This document shows, in pieces, positions 35,444 to 44,118 of a DNA stretch of 64,000 bases. Below the pieces are notes generated by a model. The model searched no databases, was not told the DNA's origin, and saw only the letters and a program-made list of their open reading frames with translations. How positions within the stretch are numbered: the stretch's first letter is position 1; every line of letters begins with the position of its first letter. Both the position numbers and the translations under genes were made by a program. Source of the stretch: Leptospira sp. WS39.C2 (GTDB taxonomy: Bacteria; Spirochaetota; Leptospiria; Leptospirales; Leptospiraceae); the NCBI RefSeq assembly GCF_040833965.1, contig NZ_CP162143.1:62001-126000 (forward strand), written 5' to 3'.

Positions 35444-36337
35444 GTGAAAACTTCTTCGCCTTCGTTTCTTAGATCTGTACTCGAGCTCAATTTGACGATC
35501 CTCATTATGGGGAACGTCACTTTGTTTGCCAAACTCCTCCCTTTCCCTGCCGTCACGATTATCTCAGGTCGGGCCTTATTTTCTGTTTTGATCTTAGGAT
35601 TATTTTTTATCCTTCGTCGTAAGTCCATATCGTATAAAAGTTTTAAGGATTTTAGTTTTGTGTTTGGGATTGGGATTTTGTTCGCCTTACATTGGGTGAC
35701 TTACTTTCACTCCATCCAAGTATCAACGGTCGCCGTTGGGATGTTGTCTCTTTTTACATACCCTGTGTTTTCTGCAATCCTCGAACCAGTATTAGGTGGG
35801 AAGAAACCAGAACCTTTTGCTTTGTTTTTGGCTTCCTTTTCGCTTTTTGGATTATTTCTAATCGTGCCGGATTTGTCTTGGGACAACCAAATGTTCCAAG
35901 GTGTGGTTTGGGGTGTGGTATCTGCCGTTTTGTATGCGATTCGTAATCTACTTACAAAAGAGATGCATGTCCATTACCCAAGTTCTCAAATTTTATTCAC
36001 CCAACTTTTCGCCACATCACTTGTACTACTCCCATTTGCTGATGGGCTCTCCCAGATGCTCGCAGAACCTAAATACTTATTTTTCCAAGTGATCCTTGCG
36101 GGAATTTTTACTTCTCTTGCCCATACGATTTGGATCCGCAGTTTGTCAAATTTATCTGTGACCACAGCGGGAACATTGTCCACACTGAGCCCAATTTACG
36201 GGAGTTTGGCGGCATGGTATTTTTTGGGTGAAATTCCTCCCGATCGGTTATGGCTTGGTGGAGCTGTCATTTTATTTTGTGCGGTGATGGAAGTGTATCG
36301 GAAACGAGAGGAGAGCGGAAAGGGGGAGGAGGTTTAA
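35444..36337 (+). CDS. EamA-family (DMT) transporter
   Basis: About 297 residues with ten hydrophobic helices in two repeated halves of five, the drug/metabolite transporter layout. Motifs GRALFSVLILGLFFILRRK and GIGILFALHWVTYFHSIQVSTVAVGMLSLFTYPVFSAILEP in the first half, and ISLVTTAGTLSTLSPIYGSLAAWYFLGEIPP-like sequence in the second (SVTTAGTLSTLSPIYG), are typical. Substrate unknown. GTG 35444 has AAGGA just upstream; a TTG at 35426 in frame would overlap the preceding gene by 11 bases. Confidence 0.85.
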   Translation: MKTSSPSFLRSVLELNLTILIMGNVTLFAKLLPFPAVTIISGRALFSVLILGLFFILRRKSISYKSFKDFSFVFGIGILFALHWVTYFHSIQVSTVAVGMLSLFTYPVFSAILEPVLGGKKPEPFALFLASFSLFGLFLIVPDLSWDNQMFQGVVWGVVSAVLYAIRNLLTKEMHVHYPSSQILFTQLFATSLVLLPFADGLSQMLAEPKYLFFQVILAGIFTSLAHTIWIRSLSNLSVTTAGTLSTLSPIYGSLAAWYFLGEIPPDRLWLGGAVILFCAVMEVYRKREESGKGEEV

Positions 36338-36445
36338 GTATTCTCCTCTAGCCAAAGAGAATTGAAATCGTGGTAGGTAGTTTAATCTATCTGAATCCGA
36401 AAGAATGGTAATGGAAAAGAACTATTGCCCCGTGGGACAAATATA

Positions 36446-36925
36446 ATGATAGAAATAGGTAGTTTTTTTTATGATTATCGAATGGGAAAATTCATTTCTG
36501 TGGATATGTTTTCTGGAAAATTAGATAATGATTACATTCATGGGATTATCACTTTAAAAGTTGAACATGTATTTATTCTACAAGAAGAATACCATGCAGA
36601 TGATTTGGATTTTTTTTGGCCTTATTTGCTTAACTGTATGGTTGACATTTTTGTAGATAGTAAATCAAAAACAGAAATGGGATTCCCTAGTCAAAGTATT
36701 TCATTGCAATTTGAAACACTCCCAGTCAAAGGACAATTTAAAGTTAGTATAGATAAACCAAAGAAATTATCTGCTATTGGAAACTTAAAAGAGTTGCACA
36801 AGGAAATTATTTTAGCTGCAGGGGTATACTATGAAAATTTCTTTCGGATTAGTCCCCATCTAAAGGATAAAATGCAATATGAATTAGGCCAGTTGGAGAA
36901 GTTGGAAAAAGTGATTTTCGCTTAA
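36446..36925 (+). CDS. Unknown soluble protein
   Basis: 159 residues, no signal peptide, no family recognised. It is acidic and aromatic with alternating strands (ISVDMFSGKLDNDYIHGII), a central stretch YHADDLDFFWPYLLNCMVDIF and a C-terminal helical part (KELHKEIILAAGVYYENFF). The ATG at 36446 follows a weak GGGA; an in-frame TTG at 36425 is less likely. It is flanked upstream by 108 bp and downstream by a 330-bp gap, so it is a single gene. Codon use and A/T content seem somewhat higher than in its neighbours, which could mean recent acquisition, but this was judged by eye. Confidence 0.55.
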   Translation: MIEIGSFFYDYRMGKFISVDMFSGKLDNDYIHGIITLKVEHVFILQEEYHADDLDFFWPYLLNCMVDIFVDSKSKTEMGFPSQSISLQFETLPVKGQFKVSIDKPKKLSAIGNLKELHKEIILAAGVYYENFFRISPHLKDKMQYELGQLEKLEKVIFA

Positions 36926-37123
36926 CTATCGATATACCTTGAGCATCACCAAAGCTAAATGTGCAATTAATTTTGGTGAAAGGTTTGCCTCCTTGTAATT
37001 CAATATCAAAATGAAATATATTTTCTATAATTTAACACAACTAGATTTTGGTAGAATTTTGGAATACGTAAAGTTAATTCAATGTGTGGTAGTAATTAAA
37101 ATTAATCGCATGCATAATTAATT

Positions 37124-37245
37124 CCCCGCGCCACCGATGGTAGCGGAAATCCTTTCGCATGGCGAAAGATTGAGAGCGGACAGCGGGATCGCCTAATGGA
37201 TAGAATGCGAAACTCAAACCCATTGGCGAGGCGCCCATTTTTTTA
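37124..37245 (+). repeat. Structured G/C-rich intergenic element (possible repeat or small RNA)
   Basis: About 120 bp of far higher G+C than the surrounding A/T-rich gap (36926-37257). It holds an imperfect hairpin at 37148-37171 (AATC-C-TTTCGC / ATG / GCGAAAGATT), a possible closing stem CCCGC 37125-37129 with GCGGG 37183-37187, and at the end a GGCG-AGG-CGCC hairpin (37225-37235) followed by seven T, resembling an intrinsic terminator on the plus strand. I recall similar dispersed sequences in Leptospira intergenic regions, but cannot confirm it here. It is not a tRNA: no cloverleaf can be drawn. The rest of the gap holds nothing I can identify. Confidence 0.45.
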
Positions 37246-37257
37246 ATGAGATTTTTT

Positions 37258-37647
37258 TTATTCGTGTAAGTGGTGGATCACTCGGACGAGTTTGTCTTGT
37301 ACTTCTTTGGCGATGGTTTCAAGTTCGGAGTTTTGGACAAGTTTTGTCATGGTCATTGGATCAAAGATGGATACTTTGATTTCTCCGTTTTTTTCTTCTG
37401 TCACTACTACATTACATGGTAACAACATTCCAATTTCGTCTGTGGTTTGTAGGGCTCTATGCGCAAAACTGGGGTTACATGCACCAAGGATGGTATAACG
37501 TTTGAAATCTACGTTAATTTTGTCTTTTAGGGTTTGTTTGACATCAATTGTCGTGAGAACTCCAAAACCTTCTTTTTTTAATGCTTCTGTGGTATCTTTT
37601 ATGGTATCTTCGAAACTTTTTTTTCTGTGAACGGTTAAACCTAACAT
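37258..37647 (-). CDS. DUF302-family protein
   Basis: 129 residues, cytoplasmic, a single DUF302 domain: LTVHRKKSFEDTIKDTTEALKKEGFGVL at the start, VDFKRYTILGACNPSFAHRAL near residue 52 and IGMLLPCNVVVTEEKNG near 78, the three family blocks, with the conserved Cys in the second and third. DUF302 proteins often accompany sulphide, persulphide or heavy-metal genes; the biochemical function is unknown. ATG 37647 has a strong GGAGGA. A perfect 9-bp inverted repeat lies 15 bp upstream, so it is probably regulated by a CsoR/CstR-type repressor. Confidence 0.88.
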   Translation of the reverse strand: MLGLTVHRKKSFEDTIKDTTEALKKEGFGVLTTIDVKQTLKDKINVDFKRYTILGACNPSFAHRALQTTDEIGMLLPCNVVVTEEKNGEIKVSIFDPMTMTKLVQNSELETIAKEVQDKLVRVIHHLHE

Positions 37648-37661
37648 AAATCCTCCGAAAT

Positions 37662-37683
37662 CCTATACCCCATAGGGTATAGG
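37662..37683. promoter_or_regulatory. CsoR/CstR-like operator palindrome
   Basis: CCTATACCC-CATA-GGGTATAGG: a perfect 9-bp inverted repeat with 4-bp spacer just upstream of the DUF302 gene. The ATACCC/GGGTAT core matches the kind of operator used by CstR and other CsoR-family repressors (ATACCC-type half sites). No CsoR-family gene is in the window. Palindrome seen directly; the regulator is inferred. Confidence 0.65.
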
Positions 37684-37719
37684 AGGAATGGGAAGATGCA
37701 AGTGCTTTTTTACCTTTTT

Positions 37720-38169
37720 TTAAGGAGAAGTTTCTTTTTTGGGAAGTTTTTGCATTTCTTCCACACTTGGAAGTTGGTTGGATGAATGTCTGATTTCACC
37801 AGCTGCATTGAGTAAAAAGTATTGGGGGAGTGGTTCGTTTTTTAATGTGGAAAACCGATCATCCAAAATCAAGGACTCGAACTCGTTATCACGGGGTGTG
37901 AAGTTGAGGAGGACATACGTACCAATATCGGGTTTTCCTTCTCCACATTCTAATCCCTTTAACATTTCACAACGTGACTTTGTGATGGATAATAAGATGA
38001 GTTTTCCTTCCCTTGAGGCCTGTCCGAAGGCAAACGATTTATTGTGACCCCAATGGATTTCTTCACTTGCCATTTGGTTGATTTTGATATAACCGAACAC
38101 TAACAGCAGGATAAAAAGTGGCATTGCTAAAAAACCAACGAGGTAAAAAACGCGAGAATATTTCTGCAT
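37720..38169 (-). CDS. Membrane-anchored thioredoxin-like protein without CxxC
   Basis: 149 residues. One N-terminal helix (VFYLVGFLAMPLFILLLVFGYI) anchors it. The following domain has a thioredoxin-like beginning, WGHNKSFAFGQASREGKLILLSITKSRCEMLKG, where a CxxC would be expected in place of SRCEMLKGLEC, and ends with a strand-turn LPQYFLLNAAGEIRHSS resembling the thioredoxin cis-Pro region. The family assignment is thus tentative; the two cysteines are eight residues apart. Upstream of the DUF302 operator and on the same strand, but separated from it by 37 bp and an operator, so probably a separate unit. Confidence 0.55.
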   Translation of the reverse strand: MQKYSRVFYLVGFLAMPLFILLLVFGYIKINQMASEEIHWGHNKSFAFGQASREGKLILLSITKSRCEMLKGLECGEGKPDIGTYVLLNFTPRDNEFESLILDDRFSTLKNEPLPQYFLLNAAGEIRHSSNQLPSVEEMQKLPKKETSP

Positions 38170-38309
38170 ACAAATCTATGGAATGGTAATGACCAATTCC
38201 CGCCAAGTTCAATTTTTAAGCTTTCGTAAAGCCAAAACTTTAAAAAAAACTACACCTTCTTCTTCCCATTCCTATTCTGGTTCAAAGAGAGAATCCTTAG
38301 GAGCATTTA

Positions 38310-39155
38310 ATGGAGATTTGGTACACAGAAAAATTGGAATTAGAAAAAGGGCGAGCCGTCAGTTACCGAGTAACAAAGACAATCGAAAGCCTACAATCTC
38401 CGTTCCAAAAAATTGATATATTTGAAACACAATCGTTCGGGCGTATGTTCACTCTTGATGGTGTAACAATGGTTACGAACAAAGACGAACATTCTTATCA
38501 TGAAATGATTGCCCATATCCCAATGATGAGCCATCCAAACCCAGAATCTGTTCTTGTGATTGGAGGAGGGGATGGCGGAACGGTTCGTGAAGTATTAAAA
38601 CACCCTTCAGTCAAAGAAGTTGTTTTGTGTGAGATTGACAAAGCGGTTGTCGACATCAGTTATAAATACTTTCCTGAATGTGCGGATGCGATGAAAGACC
38701 CAAAGGTCATCCACCACTATGATGATGGAGCAAAATTTGCAAGAGACAACAAAGGTCGTTTTGATGTAATCCTTGTGGATTCGAGTGATCCAGTAGGACC
38801 TGCAGAAGTTTTGTTTAAAGAGCCTTTTTTTCGTGATATGGCAAGTGCCTTGAAACCAACAGGGATCATTGCCACACAAGCGGAATCATTTTGGTACCAT
38901 GGCGATGTGATCACTTCACTCTTTGAATTCATTCCAAAAATTTTCCCTGAATATGGATACTATTACACAACCATTCCCACTTACCCATCTGGGATCATTG
39001 GGTTTACCTTTTTATCCAATGCAATTGATCCGTATTCGGTAACACCAGACCCGAAACGAGTTCCAAAAGGTCTCAAATACTATAGCCCTGAAATCCACAA
39101 AGCCGCTTTTGTATTGCCTGAGTTTGCAAAAGCTTATATCAAACGAAAAGGCTAA
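38310..39155 (+). CDS. speE: Spermidine synthase (polyamine aminopropyltransferase)
   Basis: 281 residues. Transfers aminopropyl from decarboxylated S-adenosylmethionine to putrescine. It begins EIWYTEKLELEKGRAVSYRV, has the substrate loop TNKDEHSYHEMIAHIPMM near residue 58, the nucleotide motif VLVIGGGDGGTVREVL near 80, DDGAKFARD near 130 and VDSSDPVGPAEVLF near 150 with the catalytic Asp. Length and motifs are standard. Preceded by about 140 bp of noncoding DNA. No decarboxylase for S-adenosylmethionine is in the window. Confidence 0.96.
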   Translation: MEIWYTEKLELEKGRAVSYRVTKTIESLQSPFQKIDIFETQSFGRMFTLDGVTMVTNKDEHSYHEMIAHIPMMSHPNPESVLVIGGGDGGTVREVLKHPSVKEVVLCEIDKAVVDISYKYFPECADAMKDPKVIHHYDDGAKFARDNKGRFDVILVDSSDPVGPAEVLFKEPFFRDMASALKPTGIIATQAESFWYHGDVITSLFEFIPKIFPEYGYYYTTIPTYPSGIIGFTFLSNAIDPYSVTPDPKRVPKGLKYYSPEIHKAAFVLPEFAKAYIKRKG

Positions 39156-39161
39156 AACTTT

Positions 39162-40415
39162 GTGAAACTTCATTTCGTTTCTAATTCCTTTTTTTGTCTT
39201 TTGTTTTTGTTACATACCAACGTGGTATTTTCTCAAGAAACGAAGGCAACAGAGTTGGAGTTAGAAGCGGAATCGTATGAAGAACGAGGTTATCCGAAAC
39301 GAGCCAATCTGATACGAGAAAAATTGAAACGGATCAGAAAGGAAAATTTCCAATCCAAAAATAACGAACCTGTTTACCAACCTCCGAACCAGAACCTTCC
39401 CACCACAAAAAATGGCCATTTAGAATTTTGGAATGGGACATGGGAAATTGGATTTCGTTATTTAAATCAAAATGCTGGATTTCGTTCTGGCAAAGAATGG
39501 GCGTTAGATGATGGAAGGGTGGCTTTCCAAGCAGGAACACCCTATTTCCCTCGGTCACCTATGGGTTACCAAAATATCCGTTCCCTTCCTTATTCAATAA
39601 ATGAATCGAGTATCAATTCGAATACATTTTCACCTAGAATTTCATACCAACATAGTTCAAAAAAATGGGGACTTGAATACACATATATGCAATTTTTCAC
39701 CACGAGGAATTTTTTCTCGTTTGGTGAGATTGGTGGACTACAATTGGGATTCCAAACTGATCGATTTTACAGTGCTGATCACAAATTCGTATTTCAAATT
39801 TATGAAGAATATTCGCCTAACAAAGGATTTGTTTGGGAATTTGGAATGCGAGTGGGTTCACTGAACACGAATTCTGCTCAACACTCAGAAACACTTGGTC
39901 AAACTGGCGTTTTTCGTGATACGATCCAATATGTAGCACCAAGTACTGGATTTAAATTTGTACATCGATTTTTTGAGAATTACTCTTATGAGTTAGGTGG
40001 AGATATGTTTTTTACGCCGATAGGCAATCTCAAATATAGAAGGGATAGTTTTATCGATACAGGAGGGTTCAGTCGGTTTGGTGGAGAGAGAACTATCTCC
40101 CCTGAAGTATATTCCATTTTTTCTGAATCAAAAATCCAAACGACAATGATTGGGATTAATGTACTCACACAGTTGAATTGGGTTCCATTTCCCAATCATA
40201 AATTTCATTTGGGATTACAAACCACCCAATACAATTGGCGTGCGAATGAATCAGAATTCCCAGGATTCCGTGCCTTAAACCAGGAATCTTATTTTGCAGC
40301 AATTCGGGATTATTATCTCAGTTCTGCGTTTTACGAAGCAGATGGTGGAAAGGATCGCCCTATGCGTTCCTATAGTATTTCAAATTTGTACTTTGGGTAT
40401 ACTTATGTTTTTTAA
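39162..40415 (+). CDS. Exported, probably outer-membrane beta-barrel protein
   Basis: 417 residues, GTG start. The signal peptide is KLHFVSNSFFCLLFLLHTNVVFS with cleavage near FSQET; then a short helical charged region (ELELEAESYEERGYPKRAN) and from about residue 90 on alternating amphipathic strands with aromatic ends, ending in the Phe-terminated strand SISNLYFGYTYVF, which is the C-terminal signature of outer-membrane barrels. No family name can be given. Six bases after speE and 11 bases overlapping the next gene, so it is probably part of a speE-led transcript with two lipoproteins and pyrF. Confidence 0.7.
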   Translation: MKLHFVSNSFFCLLFLLHTNVVFSQETKATELELEAESYEERGYPKRANLIREKLKRIRKENFQSKNNEPVYQPPNQNLPTTKNGHLEFWNGTWEIGFRYLNQNAGFRSGKEWALDDGRVAFQAGTPYFPRSPMGYQNIRSLPYSINESSINSNTFSPRISYQHSSKKWGLEYTYMQFFTTRNFFSFGEIGGLQLGFQTDRFYSADHKFVFQIYEEYSPNKGFVWEFGMRVGSLNTNSAQHSETLGQTGVFRDTIQYVAPSTGFKFVHRFFENYSYELGGDMFFTPIGNLKYRRDSFIDTGGFSRFGGERTISPEVYSIFSESKIQTTMIGINVLTQLNWVPFPNHKFHLGLQTTQYNWRANESEFPGFRALNQESYFAAIRDYYLSSAFYEADGGKDRPMRSYSISNLYFGYTYVF

Positions 40416-41130
40416 TCGTGTTTTTCATGGATTGGTCATTGTGATTTGTTCATTTGTAAGTATCCAATGTGGGATTTCTTTGCGGGTTTATCGCCCTTTC
40501 CCAAATGAAAGGGAATATGACTTTGTCAAAAAAATGGATCATATCCTCATCCAAGTGAAATCCGAAAATCGCCTACAAATGGGTGTTTATGACCCTTATT
40601 TTTTCGGACCAGAATCTTTACCAAATGAATACGGGCCACTTTCTTATTTGATCCGCAAAGAACTTTCCATTCGTGAGTCACGATATCCATTATTAATAGA
40701 ACGTGGTGGCACTATAAGTATCGAAGAATTCCAATTGGTTTCATTAGATCGTTGTAGTAAAAATTTAACATTCGTTCGTTTAAAGGCAAAAGTGCAAATC
40801 AGAGGTTATGCCGAAGAAGAAATTTCCTATTATGATGAAATTGATTCCAAGGTAACCAATTGTTATTTGGCAGGCAGTGTTCTCACACTTGTGCCTTTAA
40901 TTTGGTATGTTCCTTACAATGGATTTAGAGGGAATCGAGAAGACCAATTGAACCAACTTGGTCGAAATGCATTGACAGAACTTTTTACCCAATTAGAAAT
41001 GCGTTCCGGTCATTCGGAAAAAACTTCAGAACAACAAAAAATAGAGGAACCTAAATCCCTTCCCAAACAAGTCCCCACCAAACAAGAACCAGTGGATCCA
41101 AAGTTAAAGGAAATTTTAGATAGTTTATGA
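40405..41130 (+). CDS. Lipoprotein, unknown
   Basis: 241 residues. Hydrophobic start FNRVFHGLVIVICSFVSIQCG, lipobox SIQC with lipidated Cys near residue 20. The mature part is a mixed alpha/beta domain; SLDRCSKNLTFVRLKAKVQIRGYAE and CYLAGSVLTLVPLIWYVPYNGF may be strands with a hydrophobic segment. A charged Gln/Pro/Lys tail (EEPKSLPKQVPTKQEPVDPK) ends it. No family recognised. ATG 40405 overlaps the barrel gene by 11 bases, and its own stop overlaps the next ATG. Confidence 0.65.
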   Translation: MFFNRVFHGLVIVICSFVSIQCGISLRVYRPFPNEREYDFVKKMDHILIQVKSENRLQMGVYDPYFFGPESLPNEYGPLSYLIRKELSIRESRYPLLIERGGTISIEEFQLVSLDRCSKNLTFVRLKAKVQIRGYAEEEISYYDEIDSKVTNCYLAGSVLTLVPLIWYVPYNGFRGNREDQLNQLGRNALTELFTQLEMRSGHSEKTSEQQKIEEPKSLPKQVPTKQEPVDPKLKEILDSL

Positions 41131-42005
41131 AACAATTGGGAATCATATTCATTTTTGGATTGATGGTTTTGTTTTCCAATTGTTATTCATTGGAGAAATC
41201 TTATAATTATGGGAATCCATACCATGCGAGTCCCGAATTTACAGAAGATGACCCTCAATTTGAAGAAGGAGAGCCAATTTGGATTTTGGACCAAACAGGA
41301 AATTGGATTTTTTCCCTACCTTCGAAACTAGTTTTATGGAACAGAAAAGCTGATAACCACCATATTTCAAAAGAAACCAAAGAATATTTGATTCGTTATA
41401 TTAAAGAAAATAATCTAAGAGATGTTAAAGTTCGCTTTAACCAATATGCACCTCTTTCTGAGTGGAGGCGGCTCCCTAAAAATAAAAATATCAATCCAGT
41501 CATCCGGTATTTTTTTGGATCCATTTCTTTATTGGCTTATACATTTTTACCAGGTCGGTTGTTTGCTGGAACCATTGGCGGTGATCATTACAACTCTTTT
41601 ACCAATACAATCAATATCTACTCTGACCTTCCACCGGTTGTGATCCACGAAGGTGGTCATGCCAAAGATTTTTCACAACGCGAAGAAAGGACTTTGTATG
41701 CAGTAGTGTATGCCATACCTTTTGTTGGTGCCTTATACCACGAAGCGAAGGCATCGGATGATGCTTTGAATTATTTTGCAGAAAAAGATGATATTGTCCA
41801 ACTTCATTTATCCTATGAATTATTAACTCCAGCTTATTCAACTTATGTTGGCGGTGCTATTGGAGATGTGGTAGTGAATCCCATAACAGCCGTGGCAGTT
41901 TTCCCAGGGCATATGTATGGGCGTTATAAGAAAAAAGACATCCGCTTAGAATTAGAAAAACGCAAACAAAAGATAAAATTAAAGGAACCAAAATCCATCC
42001 CATGA
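41127..42005 (+). CDS. Lipoprotein with HEGGH metalloprotease-like motif
   Basis: 292 residues. Signal KQLGIIFIFGLMVLFSNC with lipobox FSNC. Near residue 170 is VVIHEGGHAKDFSQREERT, an HExxH zinc motif, followed about 30 residues later by YHEAKASDDALNYFAEKDD, which could supply a third acidic ligand. Two hydrophobic segments (GSISLLAYTFLPGRLFAGTI; AVVYAIPFVGALYHE) flank it. The family is not recognised. It is the third gene of the envelope cluster and overlaps both its neighbours by 4 bases, including pyrF. Confidence 0.68.
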   Translation: MKQLGIIFIFGLMVLFSNCYSLEKSYNYGNPYHASPEFTEDDPQFEEGEPIWILDQTGNWIFSLPSKLVLWNRKADNHHISKETKEYLIRYIKENNLRDVKVRFNQYAPLSEWRRLPKNKNINPVIRYFFGSISLLAYTFLPGRLFAGTIGGDHYNSFTNTINIYSDLPPVVIHEGGHAKDFSQREERTLYAVVYAIPFVGALYHEAKASDDALNYFAEKDDIVQLHLSYELLTPAYSTYVGGAIGDVVVNPITAVAVFPGHMYGRYKKKDIRLELEKRKQKIKLKEPKSIP

Positions 42006-42820
42006 CATCGTTTTTAACAAAATTTCATTCTCGGAGGGACAAATTACGTTCCCTCTTATGTATTGGGATCGACCCTGAATTAGAAAAATTACCACAAGTT
42101 TGTTTGGATTCAAAATCCCCCCTTGTCTATTTTACCGAAACCATTGTACGATACACTCACCCTTATGCAGTTTCTTGGAAACCGAACATTGCTTTTTTTG
42201 AACGTCTGGGTACAGAAGGGTACTTTGCATTAGAACATATGGTTCACTTAATGAAGGAAATATCTCCTGAGGTTCCCATTCTTATGGATGCTAAAAGAGG
42301 AGACCTTGCCAACACCTCCAAAGAATATGCGAAGTATTTTTTCCAAACTTTAAAAGTGGATGCCCTTACAGTGAATCCGTACATGGGTCGTGATAGTTTG
42401 TTGCCATATTTGGATTTGGGTGGAACGATCTTTGTTTTAGGGTTAACCTCCAATTCTAGTTCCGCTGATTTCCAAAAATTAAAAACCAATGCCAATGGAT
42501 TGTATCTATATGAAGAGGTGAGTGACCAGATGGTCCGCCTTGGTGAATCTTACCCTGGCCAAGTGGGTCTTGTTGTAGGTGGGACCCATCCATCAGAGAT
42601 CCAATCACTTCGTAACCGTCATCCCAATTTATGTTTTCTCATTCCAGGGTATGGTGCCCAAGGTGGAGATTTGGATGCCATCATGAAAGCCAGTGGGAAA
42701 GAAGCTCTTATCAATTCCTCAAGAGGGATAACCATGAGTTCTCTTGCGGAAAATTTTGGAGAAGTCGCAAAAAAGAAAGCTGAAGAAGTACATTTGCAAA
42801 TGAACCAACTCTTCTCTTAA
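42002..42820 (+). CDS. pyrF: Orotidine 5'-phosphate decarboxylase
   Basis: Last step of UMP synthesis. 272 residues, the class 2 type. The active-site DxKRGD motif is in ILMDAKRGDLANTSKEYA near residue 92, with LCIGIDPELEKL at the start, WKPNIAFFERLG near 58, TVNPYMGRDSLLPYL near 120 and VVGGTHPSEI near 190. ATG 42002 overlaps the lipoprotein stop (ATGA), so this housekeeping gene is coupled to the envelope cluster upstream. A tiny inverted repeat follows its stop. Confidence 0.95.
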   Translation: MTSFLTKFHSRRDKLRSLLCIGIDPELEKLPQVCLDSKSPLVYFTETIVRYTHPYAVSWKPNIAFFERLGTEGYFALEHMVHLMKEISPEVPILMDAKRGDLANTSKEYAKYFFQTLKVDALTVNPYMGRDSLLPYLDLGGTIFVLGLTSNSSSADFQKLKTNANGLYLYEEVSDQMVRLGESYPGQVGLVVGGTHPSEIQSLRNRHPNLCFLIPGYGAQGGDLDAIMKASGKEALINSSRGITMSSLAENFGEVAKKKAEEVHLQMNQLFS

Positions 42821-42846
42821 CGGTCTAAAGACCATTAGGGAAACAA

Positions 42847-44118
42847 GTGAAAGAAACATTAGCAATCGTTGGAACAGGAATCGCAGGTTTAGGTTCTGCA
42901 TACTTTTTAAAAAATGATTTTGATTTAACTATTTTTGACCATGCAGATTATATCGGTGGTCATACGAATACGGTTATGGTGGAAGAAGATGGAATCCAGA
43001 TTCCCATCGATACTGGTTTTATCGTTTTCAATCATGTGACCTATCCTAATCTATTACGATTATTCCAAACACTGAATGTTCCTACTAAAAAATCTGATAT
43101 GTCTTTTAGTGTTCAGTTTGATCCCACCAAACTAGAGTTTTGTGGGTCTGGACTTGCTGGTTTATTTGCTCAGAAAAAAAACCTATTCCGACCCAGGTAT
43201 TTAAAGATGTTATTAGAAATTAACAGATTTAATACGGATGCTCCAAAAATTTTAGATAACCCTACTTATGATGATTGGAATTTGGGACGTTATATGGATC
43301 ACTTTGGGTATGGAAAAGACATTCTCAATTATTATCTCATTCCAATGAGTTCTGCTGTTTGGTCCACTCCACCAGATTTGATGTTGGAATTCCCTGCCAA
43401 ATCTCTCATTCGCTTTTTTTACAATCATGGATTTTTAGGACTTAGTACACAACACCAGTGGTATACAGTTGATGGTGGTTCAAAAGAATATGTAAAACGA
43501 ATCATCCCTCCGATCAAAGACCGATTCCGATTGAATACACCTGTCCAATCCGTTAACCGTTTGCCAAATGGGAAAGTGGAACTTGTCTTACCTGAAGGGA
43601 AAAAAGAAGTTTTTGATAAAGTTTTACTAGCCACTCACGGACATTTATCTGCAAAATTGCTTGGAAACCCAACAAAACTAGAAAAAGAATTACTCCCTCT
43701 TTATCAATACCAACATAACACTGCTACCCTTCATACCGATGATGCGGATATGCCAAAGATCAAATCTTGTTGGTCGAGCTGGAATTATAAAATCACCGAA
43801 TCCAAACAAGGGAAATTGGAACCTTATACAATTTATTGGATGAATCAATTACAAAAAGTATCAAATAAGAAGAACTACTTTGTCACGATCAATGACCCGG
43901 GTCGTGTCAGAGAAAACCATATCATCAAAAAAATTGATTATGAACATCCATTGTTTTCCGTAGAAGCATCCCTTGGTCAAAGCCGTCTGCCGTTGTTAAA
44001 TGAAGATGGCCCCATTTATTTTGCAGGTGCTTATTTTCGGTATGGATTCCATGAAGATGGATTTTTGTCTGCAGTGAATGTATCAAAAAGTATTTTAAAA
44101 CGAGACCCATGGACTTAA
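42847..44118 (+). CDS. FAD-dependent oxidoreductase (amine-oxidase-like) of the CFA/DUF1365 cluster
   Basis: 423 residues, GTG start. Rossmann FAD motif VGTGIAGLGSAYFL (residues 6-19) and the acidic end of strand 2 (FDLTIFDHADYIGGHTNTV), typical of amine oxidases and carotenoid or phytoene desaturase-like flavoproteins. The C-terminal FAD contact is IYFAGAYFRYGFHEDGF. Members next to DUF1365 and cyclopropane-fatty-acid synthase genes occur in many bacteria; in Rhodobacter such a set is under SigE control and some members act in furan fatty-acid formation. A role in modifying unsaturated phospholipids is therefore inferred. Confidence 0.85.
   Translation: MKETLAIVGTGIAGLGSAYFLKNDFDLTIFDHADYIGGHTNTVMVEEDGIQIPIDTGFIVFNHVTYPNLLRLFQTLNVPTKKSDMSFSVQFDPTKLEFCGSGLAGLFAQKKNLFRPRYLKMLLEINRFNTDAPKILDNPTYDDWNLGRYMDHFGYGKDILNYYLIPMSSAVWSTPPDLMLEFPAKSLIRFFYNHGFLGLSTQHQWYTVDGGSKEYVKRIIPPIKDRFRLNTPVQSVNRLPNGKVELVLPEGKKEVFDKVLLATHGHLSAKLLGNPTKLEKELLPLYQYQHNTATLHTDDADMPKIKSCWSSWNYKITESKQGKLEPYTIYWMNQLQKVSNKKNYFVTINDPGRVRENHIIKKIDYEHPLFSVEASLGQSRLPLLNEDGPIYFAGAYFRYGFHEDGFLSAVNVSKSILKRDPWT

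Noticed and set aside
37124..37245. A tRNA or other known RNA gene in the G/C-rich element.
   Set aside because: No cloverleaf, no CCA end and no T-loop could be drawn.
38183..38416. A 77-codon frame upstream of and overlapping speE.
   Set aside because: It has a low-complexity Ser/Lys composition and overlaps the well-identified speE in another frame.
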